From: Lasioglossum baleicum
Lineage: Eukaryota > Arthropoda > Insecta > Hymenoptera > Halictidae
Assembly: GCF_051020765.1 (NCBI RefSeq)
Contig: NC_134944.1
Span: 9,548,001-9,612,000 of the forward strand
Length of the DNA: 64,000 bases
Reading direction: 5' to 3'
In this document: one piece after another, positions 20,264-33,176 of the stretch
Layout: every line of letters starts with the position of its first letter
Position numbering within the stretch: the stretch's first letter is position 1
The notes under the pieces: generated by a model
What the model was told of the DNA's origin: nothing
Databases searched by the model: none
What the model saw: only the letters and a program-made list of their open reading frames with translations
Made by a program: the position numbers and the translations under genes

Positions 20264-23200
20264 TTACGCTGGCCCATGCACAGATGTTAAAAATTTTTCC
20301 AAGTCAACATTGCTCAACAATGTTTGCGGATCCGTTGTGTACTGTCGTTTATCGATCTAAAACAATTGTCTGTGTTTTGTCTTTGTGCTGCGAACAAATA
20401 TTATAAAAGAATAAATGCGTAGTATAATTTGTTTTCTACCTGTTTGTTTTCTCTCGACTCCGGCAACTTTCTTCGGAGAATTTTCGCGGTAGAGTTGTCA
20501 TCTGAAATCGGTAGGTTGATGATTATATTACAGTTGAGAGTAGCGCAATGTAAACGGTAAGTATCGTGTTTTACACACCAGATTCACGAGTTTTATCAAA
20601 CTTCGTCTTTTTTCTGTTATTCGGTTGATCAGGAAGTCTGTCGTGATTTTGTTCGTTCGACTCGTGAACAGTTTTTACCGAGAGCTTTTTCACCTTGGGC
20701 GTCGGCGTCTTGTTCAGAGGTGACGACGTGGCCAAAGGCTTGCCATGGGTGATTGCTATTGTTGTTAACGTAATAGGTGGTTTGTCGAACAATTCCTGGA
20801 CTAGAATCGGGCATGTTTCGGTTTTAACCGGCGACTTTCTATTTCCCGATCGTTTCCTCCATTTCGGGGGCAAATTGAATATTTCTTCGTATTGCGTAGC
20901 AGTCATCGCTTTCACACCTTGATTGTTCATGTTGATTTGAACTTCCAATTCTTGACTGCTATACCTGCGCCTCCTCTTTTTCATTGGAGCATTGTCGTCG
21001 TAAAGGAAATGATACTCGACCGAATTAGGAATGAGCACGTCAAGGTCCGGGTCCTCGCGATTGTTTTTACATCTGAATTCGGACGACGCTGTTGACGGAC
21101 CGGTTGATTCGGTTGACGTAGCTGGTACAGCCGATACGTTTTTACAGGTAGGAACCGTTTCCGCCGTAACATCTTGATTCGACTTGGACGTTGACAATTT
21201 CTCCGAGCTGATGAACGCTGAGATTTTCGAGGTCAGATTAGTTAGATGTTCAACACCTGATTTCGAACTGCTGGGAGTTTCCGAGATGTCTGCTTCGTTT
21301 AATAGAAGTTCGTCTTTCGCAGGAGTTTCCTTCGTACTGGTCTTCAGGTCTTGGTCGCTCTTGAATATTGAGAATACTTTCGTCGGCGATGATTCGTTCT
21401 TCCTTAAGACGGCCGTCGCTTGTTTTGTATGACTCGTACACAGCGCACCTGTAATTTTGATCTTTAGTTTGGATAAATCGTTTTCCGAGGTCAATGTTTC
21501 CGAGCCCTCCGGCTGCAGAGTTTGACTAGGTTTATTGCACTTTTTGCTGGTAGATGATTTATCCGATGAGCTCGTGTCTTTCGGCTGATTGGTGGTGAAC
21601 GCTGGTGATAAGGATAACGCGGGTATAAACGTTGATGGTGATGACGAGGATGAAGAGGAAGAAGAAGAAGAGGAGGAGAAGGAGGAAGTTGAAGACGACG
21701 ACGACGACGAGGAAGAGGAAGAGCAAGATGCCACGGAGGCTGCGTCGTTTTCGTTGTCGTTATTGTCGTGCGAAACAACGTCTGCGTCTGCGACATTATC
21801 CTTGGCGCAGTCAGATTTGAACTTTGCATAACGAGTCGGCGAATCATCACGAGATATTTTAAGTTCCTTCGCTGCTGCTTCTTCTTTCGGCGGATTTTCT
21901 TTGATTACTTCGAACTGCGTGATCTCCAATTTCGCTGACACACAGGTTTGGAAGGTGTTGGTCGATTTCTTGATGTCGTGTGGCGACGATACGGCTTGCA
22001 TGGAAACCTGTGACACCAGCGTGGACGAGTTCTCGACATTTTTACCTACTTTGAGCATTCTCAACGGTTTGTCCGAGCATTCGTCTTGCTCGGATGTGGG
22101 CTTATAGTACGGAGAACAGTTGTCGAATGCTTCTTTCTTCGCGTCGTCTGCGATTGTACCCTCGTTCGAAAGTTTTGGAGTTAATGTTACACCAGGCGTA
22201 TTCGGAAATTCCGGCGTGCTTATGAAACAACGTATCTTGCTGATGTCTTCGTTACCCTTCGGAAACGGAGTCGCGTTACTGCTGGGGCTGAGTAATCTAG
22301 GTGTCGGTGGCAATTCGGAGTTCTGAAATTTTATCGGCGTTTCCAGAGCAATCAAGTTCGGTATTTGTTGTTGCAGCATCTGTTGCGCGATGTCCACGGA
22401 GATCTTTGCCAGTTCCGAACATTGCTGCAACGCGTCCAAAGACGTTGTCGCGTTGCTTCTGGACGAGTTCTGTTTCTTCTTGTCGGCGTTACATTTCTTA
22501 GCAGTTTTCTGTTCAACGGTTGCACCCGCAGTTTTCGGCAGTTCTTCTTTTTGTTTGTGTACAGGCTTGTCAGAATTGTCGTGGTTCTGTTCCCGGTTGC
22601 AGTTACTGTCGCTACCGCCGGCCAACTTCAACGCACCGATCTCGCTTTTTGCGACAACGTTGCTACCGGTGTCGTTATTATTTTCCATCAACGAGACAAC
22701 CATAGCCTTGCTGCTTTGACTTGTCTCCTTAAGAATCTGTACTGTGTCTTTTCTCTTTCGTCTATCTTTTCGTGAGGTAACCGTTTTCTTCTTCGTGGAC
22801 TCGATTCCTTTGGTCTTCGGCAGTCTTGGTATTTTCGAGGGTTTCTGCGTCTTCTGGCACTCCTCGTTCGTAGTGATTTGCAAAGCCTTCCGCAAATCTG
22901 CATCCCAACTCTCTTTCCTCCTGGGCTTTGACGTCTCGGGTTGTGGCTTGGTCTCGGTTCCGGAACATGCGATTGCGGTCGCATTTTCTTTCGACGCGTC
23001 TTCCTTGCTTTCGATTATTACGCCCACCCCGTTACATTTGTCCCAACCGCCGCTGAGTTTCGACTCGGAACTTCTCGTCGCGGTGGGAGGCTTCGACGAC
23101 GACCGACAATGTTTCAACGGACTCTTCAATCTATGCGTGGTCCTTGTAACGTGACTGGAAAACGGCGGCGATCGGAACAGAGACGTTCTGCGCACGGATT

Positions 23201-26200
23201 TAAGATGTTTCGCCGCTCCGGGCCTAGAAGAGGGCCGAGCGTTTTCGTTTTCGTCCTGGTTCTGATTCTGCCCGATCAATTTGTTCGGCGGGATCACCAT
23301 CTTCGACGGGGTATTGAAGTCCAGTGCTCTAACGTGGCTGCTTCTTCTCCTGGGCGTCGATAAGCTTAATCTGTGATTCTTCGACCGTCTTCTCAGCAAA
23401 GATCTCGGCGTTCGTTTATCGATGACATTGTGCTCGGCTGTTTTCAAAGGAGATGCAGAAGTGGAGGCAGAAGGTTGCTGATCGTCTGGGGCGACGATTT
23501 TATCCGTCGCGTCGACAATCTGCACGTTCTGGTCGACCGGAGTCAAGTCGATGTCCGATAAACTTTGATTCTGTTGACTTTTGTTGCAACTGAATTTTAT
23601 GTACGGGGACAACTCCGCACCCGACAGGCTGATGGTGTCTTCTACGTTTATCGTTGGCAAAGTCGAACTGTCCAATAACGTTCTCGCGCTGTTCTCACTC
23701 CCGTAAAGAGTAATCGATTCTTCACTGGGAAATTTATTAGTAACTGCTATGTCGGCGTTGTTGCTCGTGGTACTCGGTACAACGATACTTGCCATCGAAC
23801 TAGCTGCGCTTTTCGACGTACAGTTCATTTTGATAAATCCTTTCGGACGCGCTTGTAAAGCCGGGTTCGCGCAAACAATTAATTTTTTCGGCTCGTTCAA
23901 AGTAATGGGGACCGGCGCTGGTACCTTCTGCGGTACGTTTACAGTCTTAAAATACATCGTCTGTACAAAATCTTTCCCGTTTTTAGCTGTCGAATCGTCG
24001 GGCATGATGGGAATAAAGCGCGAACTGGGGACGGACGATATGCCGGCATTTGCGGCGATTATATCGTTCGTCTCCTGTTTCGAGCACACGATCAACATCG
24101 GCATCGTCATTATATCCTGCTCAAGATTGTGCCCGTTCGTTCCATTGTTGAGTACGGTTTCGTTTTTCGGCTTTCCGACGCGCGGTCGTTTCACAGACGA
24201 TTTTCTTGTTTTCGACTCGACATCGTTACATTGAATAATTGCACCGTTGCTATTGCCTTTGCTATTGCCGTTGTCGCAGTCTTTTTCGTTGTTGACGCTC
24301 GTCAATCTCACGTCGACCGGCTTATCCTTGTTCGGAGACCGTTCTAAAACAGGAAACTTCTTCTCGCTTTCATTTTCCAAATGTACACCGTCTTTCACGC
24401 TATCCGAGATTTTCTTGTCGTTCGACGATATGCTACCAGTAATGTTCGCGTTTATTATACTCATGATCGCCGCAGCATTCTGATCCTCCAGAGCATTATA
24501 CTCTTTCTCTTGCTCGCGTTGCTCGTCTTCGACGCGAACGTTCTGTTGCCTCGACGAACTACGAAGTCTATGTTTCAAAGGTACTTCGATAACACCTTCC
24601 GTTTCGTTCGATGATTTGTCATCTGTCGAAGTCGTCCCGTGTTCCACCGTGTTGGTTTCTGGTTGCTTTTCTCGGGAGTCGCTCAAAAGTTTCACTTTCG
24701 GTTTTATTTCCATATCTTCGTCTGGACTTGTATCTGTTTCCACGTGCGGCCCGATTATTTCATCGAGAAACTTCTCGAATATTGGGTCAGCCTCCGTTGC
24801 TTCAACTATGGATTTAATCGCGTTATTCAACTCGATCATGATAGAGGAGTTTGCTTCGGTGTTCACCGAATCGTTCAGGGTATCGTCTTTCGCAGATGTA
24901 TCCGTCGGCAGTATAGCTTTATTAATATTCTCAGCGATACGTTCTTGTAACTCGGTACGATTTAAAAGCTCTTTGGTCAGTAACTGCGGACAGCGAGAAA
25001 TTGTTCACAATTATTTCACAATCGATCGCAACGAGCTCGAATCGGTTGTTTGCGTCTCGATACTGTACTTACACTGAGATTTTCTATAGGCTCGTCATTG
25101 GTTTCCGACTCGGATTCAGGTGTATCGTATAGATTAGTCTGCACCTCTGCGCACGTATAACTCAATAGTTCTTCCGTGCTTGTAGCCGCGCTACATTTTT
25201 CGAATGGGCAAAAATTCCTTGTGTAGTCCTCTTTGGATGTTGTCGTATTGTCATCGACAACATCCGTTTCACCGGTTCTATCATCTTGATCGCCACCTAT
25301 GAATGAAATAGTTGTGTTGACATCATGGATGTTTTTTCATTGGCTATAACAAATTTCATAACAACACTAAAATTAAAATATGTCTCTAACTAATGGTTCT
25401 TCGATATCAATAGGTTAATACTTTTTTGTAGAGAATATGAAGCTTCATCGATTGGTGCAGGAAAAAACATACAATCCCATTTTGAAAAAATACTGAAGAC
25501 CTTCATATCTCTTCTACGCGTCCACCTAAAAAAAACTCACAACACCAAAGTATGCATCTCTTGAAACCATTGAAGCTTATATAAACATTCTTCGCTACAT
25601 ATAATAAGAATGACTGTATATGTATGGAGCTATCGGCCTGCGTAGTTTTAATCAATGGGAATGTTTGACTACCTCTGTGCTTTTGTCGGCACGTATTGTA
25701 GTCTTCCTCTTTCGCACAAGCATCGTAGTTGGATCGACATGACGTCTCCCCATGACCTGGTAAACTTTCCAATGGTGTTGCCTCTACGCCGTTGGGACTT
25801 GTCGCTGTGATAGGATAGAGAACAACAATCTTTAAATGAGTTCGCACGAACAGTAACTCTCTAACTATGAAAAGTTATCAACAGTGGACAAACAAACCTG
25901 TAGAAACTGGAAATTCCGATTGCGGGAACGAGTTGGATATTATTTTCAGACGCTTGCATCGTTCACGATCGCTGTTGCTGTGACGTCTTTTGCGAATGTT
26001 ACTGGATATAATCGGAGATCCGTTATTTATCTGGGTATTAGCCTGTAAATAGTTTTACATTACACGTTCGAATCCATTGTACTGTCAGTATCATTATCGC
26101 AAAGAACAATCAAAGTTTATCTACCTGAGAAGGAACATTAATATTGACAACAAATCGTTGACTACGCGTTTCTTCGACAAGAAACTTTAATTGCTCCAAC

Positions 26201-26812
26201 GTATCCCCGCAATGTCTCAACTGTTCGCAATCTGCAATTTTGCTGAGACGTTCTTGAACTGCGTAAACGTAAGAAGATTTTCAAACCGTGCGAATGCTGA
26301 GCAAACAAATATGTGGTTGCTTTGGTAAATATCATGGTAGCACTGAAATCCGATCGACTTACTTGCCGAGGTGATTGCAACGAATTTTTCAATGACATCT
26401 ATCAATGTCATTCCACCCACCCTAGTACTAAATCGTCTTCCCTTGGATACTACGGTACGACATTCTTGTAAATGCGGCGACGTTTCTAAAAATATTTTGC
26501 CAGCTTCGATGCATTTTTGATCTTCGAGGTACCCTGAAATCAACAGAATTTTTAAATGTCACGAAAGAAAAGAAAACTTGAAACTTATCTGACACGTCGT
26601 TGATATCAGTGGATATTTTAAATACCACACGCGAGTCACGATTGACACATTTATCTGGTCGAGTTTTTTCGTTGCGATGCACTCGGAAAATTATAATATT
26701 TACGTTTCCACCGCGAAGCAGGTTATCGTTAACAAAACCTTTTAAAACATTGTTGCATAAAGTTTTTACCAAGGACAAGTCGCGCTATTTCCGACGGCAA
26801 TAATGTTTCCAT
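20264..26812 (-). CDS. NPAT: NPAT / multi sex combs, histone-locus-body transcription factor
   Basis: NPAT (Drosophila mxc) is the cyclin E/Cdk2 target that builds the histone locus body and drives replication-dependent histone transcription. Nine exons on the minus strand close in phase: 26770-26812, 26363-26533, 26125-26258, 25898-26042, 25673-25804, 25073-25296, 20579-24983, 20440-20501 and 20264-20356, giving 1802 residues, near the fly length. The N-terminus is a LisH domain (METLLPSEIARLVLGYLEDQ). Exon 7 alone encodes 1468 codons of Ser/Thr/Lys-rich disordered sequence with many S/TP sites (TPSKM, SPLKH, TPKVKK) and a serine tract near residue 1450. The large frame has a stop just beyond 20579, but splicing from GAATCTG/GTGTGT into two small exons restores the conserved C-terminal acidic/hydrophobic tail, LLSNVDLEKFLTSVHGPA. 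The gene is head-to-head with PET100. Confidence 0.92.
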
Positions 26813-27567
26813 GCTAGCTCACTTTAAAGCTCAGTATCGTTACTGAACAATTGAGAGAATTTTTAACCATTCAAACGGTGAAAATAGACGCTTTCAAAAA
26901 TATTATCAAGTGTATCTTGAACGCTCTAGCGCACCTCCCGCTTCTACGAAGCAGTTTCACCAACATTGAAAATTCCCTACACGTATTACCCTATTCTGCC
27001 CTATTCTGTGTTTTTCCTAGTGAGTTTTTGTTCGTGACGTAAGCGCATGGCATTCATGGCAGTCACGTGACCGGGCTGTGGCGAATAGCATTGTAGAAAG
27101 AGAACGTAGAGTGGATACCATTGGCCTAATGGCGGGTACATATGGCGACTCCGATACAACGTAATTGTAGTTTATAGTTTCGCATCTATATATCGTGTTT
27201 ATACCAGTTTATACAGTTTACTATATATATAGTGCATGGTATTCCGGTTATTTTGATCTATGTATATATCAATAATATTAAAAATCAGTTTATTGACTGT
27301 TATTGACAAACTACAGATTACACGTGTATGTCCGTAGAATTGCGTTCGGTTAGTGTAAAGGTGTTTAGTTTCGGCTTAAAACTTTTCTACGCGACAAGTC
27401 TCTATCAATAGTATGTATTTTAAGATATATTTATGTATCTGTTTGAATATACCCCTTTTAAAGATGTAAACAATATATTCTCCAAAGCCGATCATGATAA
27501 ATAGGAGAACAGTCGATCTATGGACCTATAATTACATGATAGTATTCTGTTCACAGATTTGTAAACA
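26813..27567. promoter_or_regulatory. Bidirectional promoter region NPAT (-) / PET100 (+)
   Basis: Only 755 bp separate the two divergent start codons. An acceptor-like CTGTTCACAG at 27547-27556 suggests a non-coding first exon for PET100. A direct repeat TACCCTATTCTGCCCTATTC occurs near 26987. No TATA box is obvious next to either gene. Confidence 0.45.
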
Positions 27568-27831
27568 ATGGCAAACTGGCAAATGGAGGTTGGAAGAATG
27601 ATATTATATATTTTATTTCCAGTCGGTATTTTTCATTATACCAATCGTGTGGCGAATATGGACGAGTGGTTACATAACAAAAAAGAAGAATGTTTACCCA
27701 CGGACAACAAAAAGCACAAAGAATTTTTGAATTTTATAGATGATTACAATAGTAAACATCGACTGCAACAGCTCGAGCAAATGGAACAACAATTCTCTGA
27801 TATGAAACCGAAACAGCTTGTCGAGGTTTAG
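27568..27831 (+). CDS. PET100: PET100-like cytochrome c oxidase assembly protein
   Basis: PET100 is a small mitochondrial inner-membrane chaperone needed for complex IV biogenesis. The protein is 87 residues in one coding exon. The N-terminal part GRMILYILFPVGIFHYTN is a single membrane segment of the PET100 type (R-M-I-x-Y-x-x-F-P-V), and the rest is a charged helix (HKEFLNFIDDYNSKHRLQQL). The protein is a little longer than the human one at its C-terminus. The start is the ATG at 27568, preceded by a good context (AACAATGG). An AATAAA at 27877-27882 lies 45 bases after the stop. Confidence 0.82.
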   Translation: MANWQMEVGRMILYILFPVGIFHYTNRVANMDEWLHNKKEECLPTDNKKHKEFLNFIDDYNSKHRLQQLEQMEQQFSDMKPKQLVEV

Positions 27832-27876
27832 AATAGTGTCCATAGATTAATTAGTGTTCTGTAAATACAAGGATCA

Positions 27877-27882
27877 AATAAA
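27877..27882 (+). terminator. Candidate PET100 polyadenylation signal
   Basis: AATAAA lies 45 bases after the stop codon on the coding strand. Confidence 0.55.
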
Positions 27883-28693
27883 ATGTTTTACGCGAATAGA
27901 TCCATTGCAAAGATACCTTTTCTGATAATTGTAATGGACTCGTAATTTAGTTATAGATACATAAGATAAAAGTAACTCTGTATATGTATCATTTTTTGTA
28001 TATACTTGTTGATTACGATGTAGCAGCTTCAATTATTCAACACTAAAGCTTGACCAACTATACGTACATATGTGCTTATGTATTTCATGAAATATTTATG
28101 CTGGTATATGTATGTATACATAGTATACTTACATATTAATTACTTCCTTGAAAGTTTATTTGATAAGTTTGTCAATAAAATGGAAAACTGATAGTGCTTC
28201 ACAGATTGTATATACTTTTATAGAATAGGAATTCACATTATCGACATTTTAATAAAATAAAATCTTGATAATATAGAAATCCACGTTATTGACACCGCCA
28301 CAGAATCGCGTTTACGGAAATTGGTTACCGCGAAAAATCGCGGAGTTTCGCTTCTGGTATTACGCGCACATCGCATATGTGTATCGTGTATCTACTATGC
28401 GTTTGTTCGGTGATCACCAGTGATCACAGGACAGGACAGTAATACATAATACATATATAGCTCTTCCGCAAGTTTATTCGCACCAGTCCAGTCGCACGTC
28501 GCACCGCACAGTATTTATGTATCTTTTTGGCTCGGTGCCAATTACAGTATCAGTGAAAGAGCACATATATCTAGTAGTTAATTGTAAAACTTGAATAGAC
28601 AGTGCGCATAGTGCTGTGTATATAAAATGCATGGATACTTTATTGTTTCTTGTATCGCAAATTAAAGTCTCTTTTAAGAGAATATATAGCGAT
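27883..28693. other. PET100-LMF2 intergenic region
   Basis: No gene is recognised. The stretch is AT-rich, with AATAAA-like strings (28173, 28253), a short palindrome GTGATCACCAGTGATCAC near 28411, and GC-richer sequence from 28290 to 28520 that is probably the LMF2 promoter and 5' UTR. An in-frame upstream ATG at 28631 would add 21 residues to LMF2, but homology begins at 28694. Confidence 0.4.
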
Positions 28694-31600
28694 ATGACGC
28701 AAGTTCGGTATACACGTAATTTATTTTTACGCGGAATATGCAGTATATATCTGTTCGCGTTCCTCAGCTTTTACATACAAATTCCAGGTAAGCATTTCTA
28801 AAATTTTTCTTCCGGTAACTTTCGTTTGTTTTCATTTTTTTGCTGTACTTGTATAACCCCAAGATTTAGCTTCAGTTTATTTTTCTTTCTTTTGCTAAAT
28901 GAAGTACTTTAATTGATCAACATGATCGTGTTTATTAATGTTTTTATTTGTTTATTACCAATACAGGATTGTACGGCGACAATGGAATTCTACCGGCTAG
29001 AACACAAATGGATCTGAAAAATCGAGCTCCTCTACTACATAAATTAAAACAAAAACCGACGCTATTATGGTTCGCCCCATATTTAGGGCTGAATCTAGAA
29101 TACATGTTGGATGTAATATCGCTTTCTGGAGTTGTTCTATCGTTCTTAGGGTAAGCACGTTCGAAGTTTACTTTGTTGGATGGACGAGCTAAGTATAATA
29201 AGAATTCTATATTTATTACAGATTTATTTCGCAAAGAGTTTGCATCACATTGGTGTTCGCCCTACTTTGGATGCTCTATTACTCTTTATACCAAATTGGG
29301 CAAACGTTTATGTGGTTCCAATGGCAAGTAACTAACATTCGTTATAATTAGACTGTGGAACTTTATGCATTTCTAAAGAAATTGGTTGGGTGAAATATAA
29401 AACAGTAAAAGATTTAACAAATTCAAGAATGTTAAGCGACAAAGTCGTTAAGGGACAAAATAAATTTTTATATTATTCCTGCTTCCCCCACGATCAATGC
29501 AAAACATTTTTTATTTTGCATAAAGCTCCGCAGTCTAGTCATACATACTTTTATGTACTCGTTAGGGATGTGTTACTGTTGGAAGCTGGATTTCTATGTA
29601 TACTGGTAGCTCCATTTTGGCATTCTCAGCATGGAAAAGTGAATAAACCCAGCGACGCTGTGACCTTCTGGATTATACGCTGGTTACTTTTCCGTCTAAT
29701 GTTTTCCAGCGGCGTAGTAAAGCTTACTTCCGGTTGTCCAATATGGTGGAAATTGGATGGTACGTTTAATCGATTGTGTATTAAATTTATGAAAATTATA
29801 AACAGAGAATTTATTAAATGTTTACTTGTGTTTCAGCTCTTAGCGTACACTTTGAATCGCAGTGTATACCTACACCGTTGGCATGGTACGCGCATCACTT
29901 GCCAACTTGGTTCTTACGCTTGACCACCGTTTACGTGAATGTCTCTGAACTTGTCATTCCATTTTTATTCTTCTTCCCGAATAGAAAAGTGAGGATAATA
30001 GCCTTTTATACGCAGGTAAATATAGTTGACGAATCGTACGCCATAATAACGTCGATCTCCGATTTATCCGATAAGTTTTTCATTTTAGATGTTCCTTCAA
30101 ATAAATATTATAGCGACAGGAAACTACAACTTCTTCAACTTCCTGACTATCTGTTTATCTATTTCGTTGCTGGACGACCAGTTCTTTTACAAGAAAAAAC
30201 CGAAAAACGATTCGTACAGTCTTGTCAAGTATCTCTCGACGACGTTGTGTATTCTAATTTATGCAGTCATATTGTATGAAACGTACATATACTATAATCT
30301 TGAGATTACGGATAATTGGACGATACAGAGCAACATCGGTACGTACACACCGATTACGTAACCGATTAATTGTTTCGTGCGACGGATGATCATTGTAATA
30401 TTTTATTTTTCAGGGTTCACGCAAGAACAGTTTGATCACATTCTCTTCCGCGCGATGCCAGTGTCTATATACATAGGTGAAGCCTCGCTTGATATCACCG
30501 CAGTAAATGCGATAATCAATTCTTTGATAAGTGTGAAAGGCGTACGAAACAAAATAACTACGACTCTGATTACGGGTCTATACACGGTAGCAGTTTGTTC
30601 CATCTTTGCTTTAAGCATTGTAAGTGTGCAACCAAGAGTATTAAAACTAGAGATCTCTATTTCACGTGTACATGAACCGTATAGTAAGAATTTAAGGATC
30701 TGTGAATACGGATCCGTTCGACACATTCGAATCCGACAACTGTTGCGTTATTGTTTTTCGATCGAACGTGCTGAACGGATCCGTATACGTGTATTTTAGT
30801 ACACGTTCAAAACCGCGATCTCTAATGGAAAGTGAGAACGTTGTTTGTTTATGTAGGTACCATATGCTTCGTTGCACCAATCTCACAACGCGACGGTACC
30901 AACCCGGCTAAGGCAAATTCAAGGAAAAGTCGAACACCTTCGTTTGGTGAACAGCTACGGACTATTCAGACGTATGACCGGAGAAGACGGTAGGCCAGAA
31001 GTGATCATCGAAGGAAGCAACAGTGTCGAAGGACCGTGGAAAGAGTACGAATTCTTATACAAACCGGGGAACGTGAATAATTCGTTGCCTTTTGTCGGTG
31101 AGTCGATCGCTAGCGTTTATAAATGTACAACAATTTCTTCGTATCTATTTGGTAAAATATTAAAAATAATCTAGCAATAAATTAGCGTTAATTGAAATGT
31201 TGTAATATTCAGCTCCTCATCAACCGCGCCTTGATTGGCAAATGTGGTTTGCTGCATTGGGTACTTATCATCAAAATCCATGGCTAATGTCGTTGGCCTA
31301 TCGTCTCTTGAGCGGTCAACCAGAAGTATTGGCCTTGATGAATAATGTAGAGAATCCGTTTCGCGATAAACCGCCGAAATATATTAAAGCTAGTCTTTAT
31401 CGTTATCATTACACGTCGTGGAGCCAACAGTGAGTATATTTATAGTCGCATGGAAACAGAAAACAAAGAACACTGCGAGAAAGACTTTGATCTTCGAAAT
31501 CAATTATTGTTTATCATACGCTTTTGTTTTTCGTTTTTGGCTAGGTGGAACAAACAAGCTTGGTGGACGAGAGAAAAGATAGAGGAATATTTTCCAATAT

Positions 31601-31824
31601 TCAGTCATGACCATCCGCCTCTTATCGAGTATTTAACACGCATGAAAATCATTCAAGACAAGCCAGCTTTCAAGGCTACCAATGAACCACTGAAACTGCT
31701 TCTTGACAGTATCAGATCTATAATTTGTAAATTCGAGGCTAGTCTTCTTCTGTGGGGTGTTTATACCGCAGGTTGTGCAATCACTATGACTAGCTACAGT
31801 ACCTCGACTCTGAAGAAAAAGTAA
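28694..31824 (+). CDS. LMF2: Lipase maturation factor 2 (ER membrane protein)
   Basis: LMF proteins are multi-pass endoplasmic-reticulum membrane proteins; LMF1 is required for folding of dimeric lipases, and LMF2 is its paralogue. Exons are 28694-28787, 28967-29150, 29222-29323, 29566-29759, 29837-30015, 30089-30338, 30414-30619, 30857-31097, 31213-31429 and 31545-31824, giving 648 residues. Family blocks are IQIPGLYGDNGILPARTQ, FWIIRWLLFRLMFSSGVVKL, CIPTPLAWYAHHLPTW, ATGNYNFFNFLT, VNSYGLFRRMTGEDGRPE, and PRLDWQMWFAALGTYHQNPW. KPTLLWFAPYLGLNLE near the N-terminus and the C-terminal part favour LMF2 over LMF1. The third intron starts with GC (ATG/GCAAGT), because only this donor restores FQWDVLLLEAGF. 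That intron also carries a 185-bp MITE. The start at 28694 matches the family N-terminus. Confidence 0.94.
29351..29535. mobile_element. GACAGCGGAT-family MITE, copy 2 (LMF2 intron 3)
   Basis: TA-flanked ends are GACTGTGGAACTTTATGCAT and, reversed, GACTGCGGAGCTTTATGCAA. The 185-bp copy lies wholly within the GC-AG intron. Confidence 0.85.
30640..30835. repeat. Inverted repeat in LMF2 intron 7
   Basis: Mirror-related blocks ATACGGATCCGTTC (near 30706) and GAACGGATCCGTAT (near 30773) lie inside weaker outer arms (TAGAGATCTC and CACGTGTAC on the left; GTACACGTTC and GATCTCTAAT on the right). This is probably a decayed MITE. Confidence 0.5.
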
Positions 31825-33000
31825 CAATAGTAAAATACGTTCGAGTAAGACTCGTAAAGCTGTTTCAAGCAACGCAGCAAGGTAACAATCAGCGACAACA
31901 AATTCTGTACAACCAATAGAACGCATAACTAACTAACTGGTGTACAGCGATCGTCGTTGTGCATCACACTTTTTCGAAATTACTTATACTTAGTTTACCT
32001 GTTTTTATTTTTACGAATACACAATATTTTGTACTTTTGTTCTTGTATTTGTGGCAATTGCATAAAAGAAAAGAAATACTCATGAGATTATTCAATACAA
32101 TAATATATGAAAATACACCGAATCTCTTACGTACATGTTATACTTTACTCGACTGTCAATGAAACGAATGCTTGAATCGAAATCAAGGGACTGCGATCTC
32201 TTTTGCCTATAGAATTTAAGCTGTTTACATTTTCGTGATTTTTATACGAATGGTAGAGTTTGCGAGTACACCGTTTGCAAGTTTCAAATTATTCCTTACC
32301 GTATTCGTCGAGTAAGAAGAAATAATCCGTTTATCCTGAACTACTAATAGGATTACTCTTACGATTCTAAGTATTATATAAGGTAACTGTATTGGAATTC
32401 AATACAGACTCTCGATCAACAAAAATCCATTTAGACATTTTACTTATGCCGTGCACTACACGTTAGAATGTCCAAATGTTTTTGCGAACTGTACAAGTTA
32501 TTTCCCTGAGTAGTATTTTCTCATCTACCTGAAAATGGAGCTACAGAATTACAGAACCTCGGCTGTTGCACCTCAATACGCCACAATGTACAATAAGAAT
32601 GATTCAATCGACATTATTCCTATCTTGTATTGTTATCATTACAAAATTTTAAAAATATTGTTCTTTCAACTTTTTCATCCGAGTTAAGAGAACTGCATAC
32701 TGAAAATTTGATCGAAATCGGTTAATGTTGCAATGAGCTACAAACATTTAAAGATGATCACATCTGCGATTTTCACCCTTGATTTTGACAAAACTTTCAG
32801 TATGCATATAAGTTATCGAAATCTACAAAACACATTTTTTAAATTATCGTTATAGGCTCAGATGAAAAAGTTGAAAAACATCATTTTAAAAATTTGGTGT
32901 GATTCCTACAAATTGCCACCTAAACAAATTTTTGTTTACTCATTCTCTAGCGAAGTAGGCGATCCTAATCTTGATCCAACTTATTAAAATATTATCACTA
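31825..33000. other. LMF2-SNAPC4 convergent intergenic region with transposon relic
   Basis: No gene is recognised. From about 32695 to 32955 the sequence resembles the inner part of the 19088-20034 element, with the shared blocks CTGAAAATTTGATCGAAATC, AATGAGCTACAAACATTTAA and TTTGTTTACTCATTCTCTAG. It is a decayed second copy without recognisable termini. Confidence 0.55.
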
Positions 33001-33176
33001 GACTCCGGATTTTATGCATTTATAACAAAACCAAGCAAATGCAATTTAAAACAGTGAAAATATTAAAAGACTAAGAGTAAAATTATTAACGAAGAATATA
33101 AATTTATATTTATAGCTCCTGCGTCTTGCAATTGATGCACTCTAACTTTTTATTTTGCATAAACACATCCGGAGTC
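33001..33176. mobile_element. GACAGCGGAT-family MITE, copy 3, abutting the SNAPC4 stop codon
   Basis: The ends are GACTCCGGATTTTATGCATT and, reversed, GACTCCGGATGTGTTTATGC. TA lies at 32999-33000 and 33177-33178. The right-hand TA plus the terminal base of the element form the TAG stop of SNAPC4 on the minus strand. A minus-strand AATAAA (plus TTTATT at 33149-33154) lies inside the element, 21 bases after that stop. Confidence 0.88.

Noticed and set aside
20695..24950. Many open frames on the plus strand opposite NPAT, some with Glu/Asp-rich runs
   Set aside because: They are antisense shadows of the 4.4-kb NPAT exon; the Glu/Asp runs mirror the serine tract.
28631..28693. Earlier in-frame ATG for LMF2
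   Set aside because: Family alignment starts at MTQVRYTRNLFLRG; the extra 21 residues look like 5' UTR.
28694..31824. Vitamin K-dependent gamma-carboxylase as an alternative to LMF2
   Set aside because: Both are multi-pass ER proteins, but SGVVKLTSGCP, PTPLAWYAHHLP and GNYNFFNFLT are lipase maturation factor signatures.
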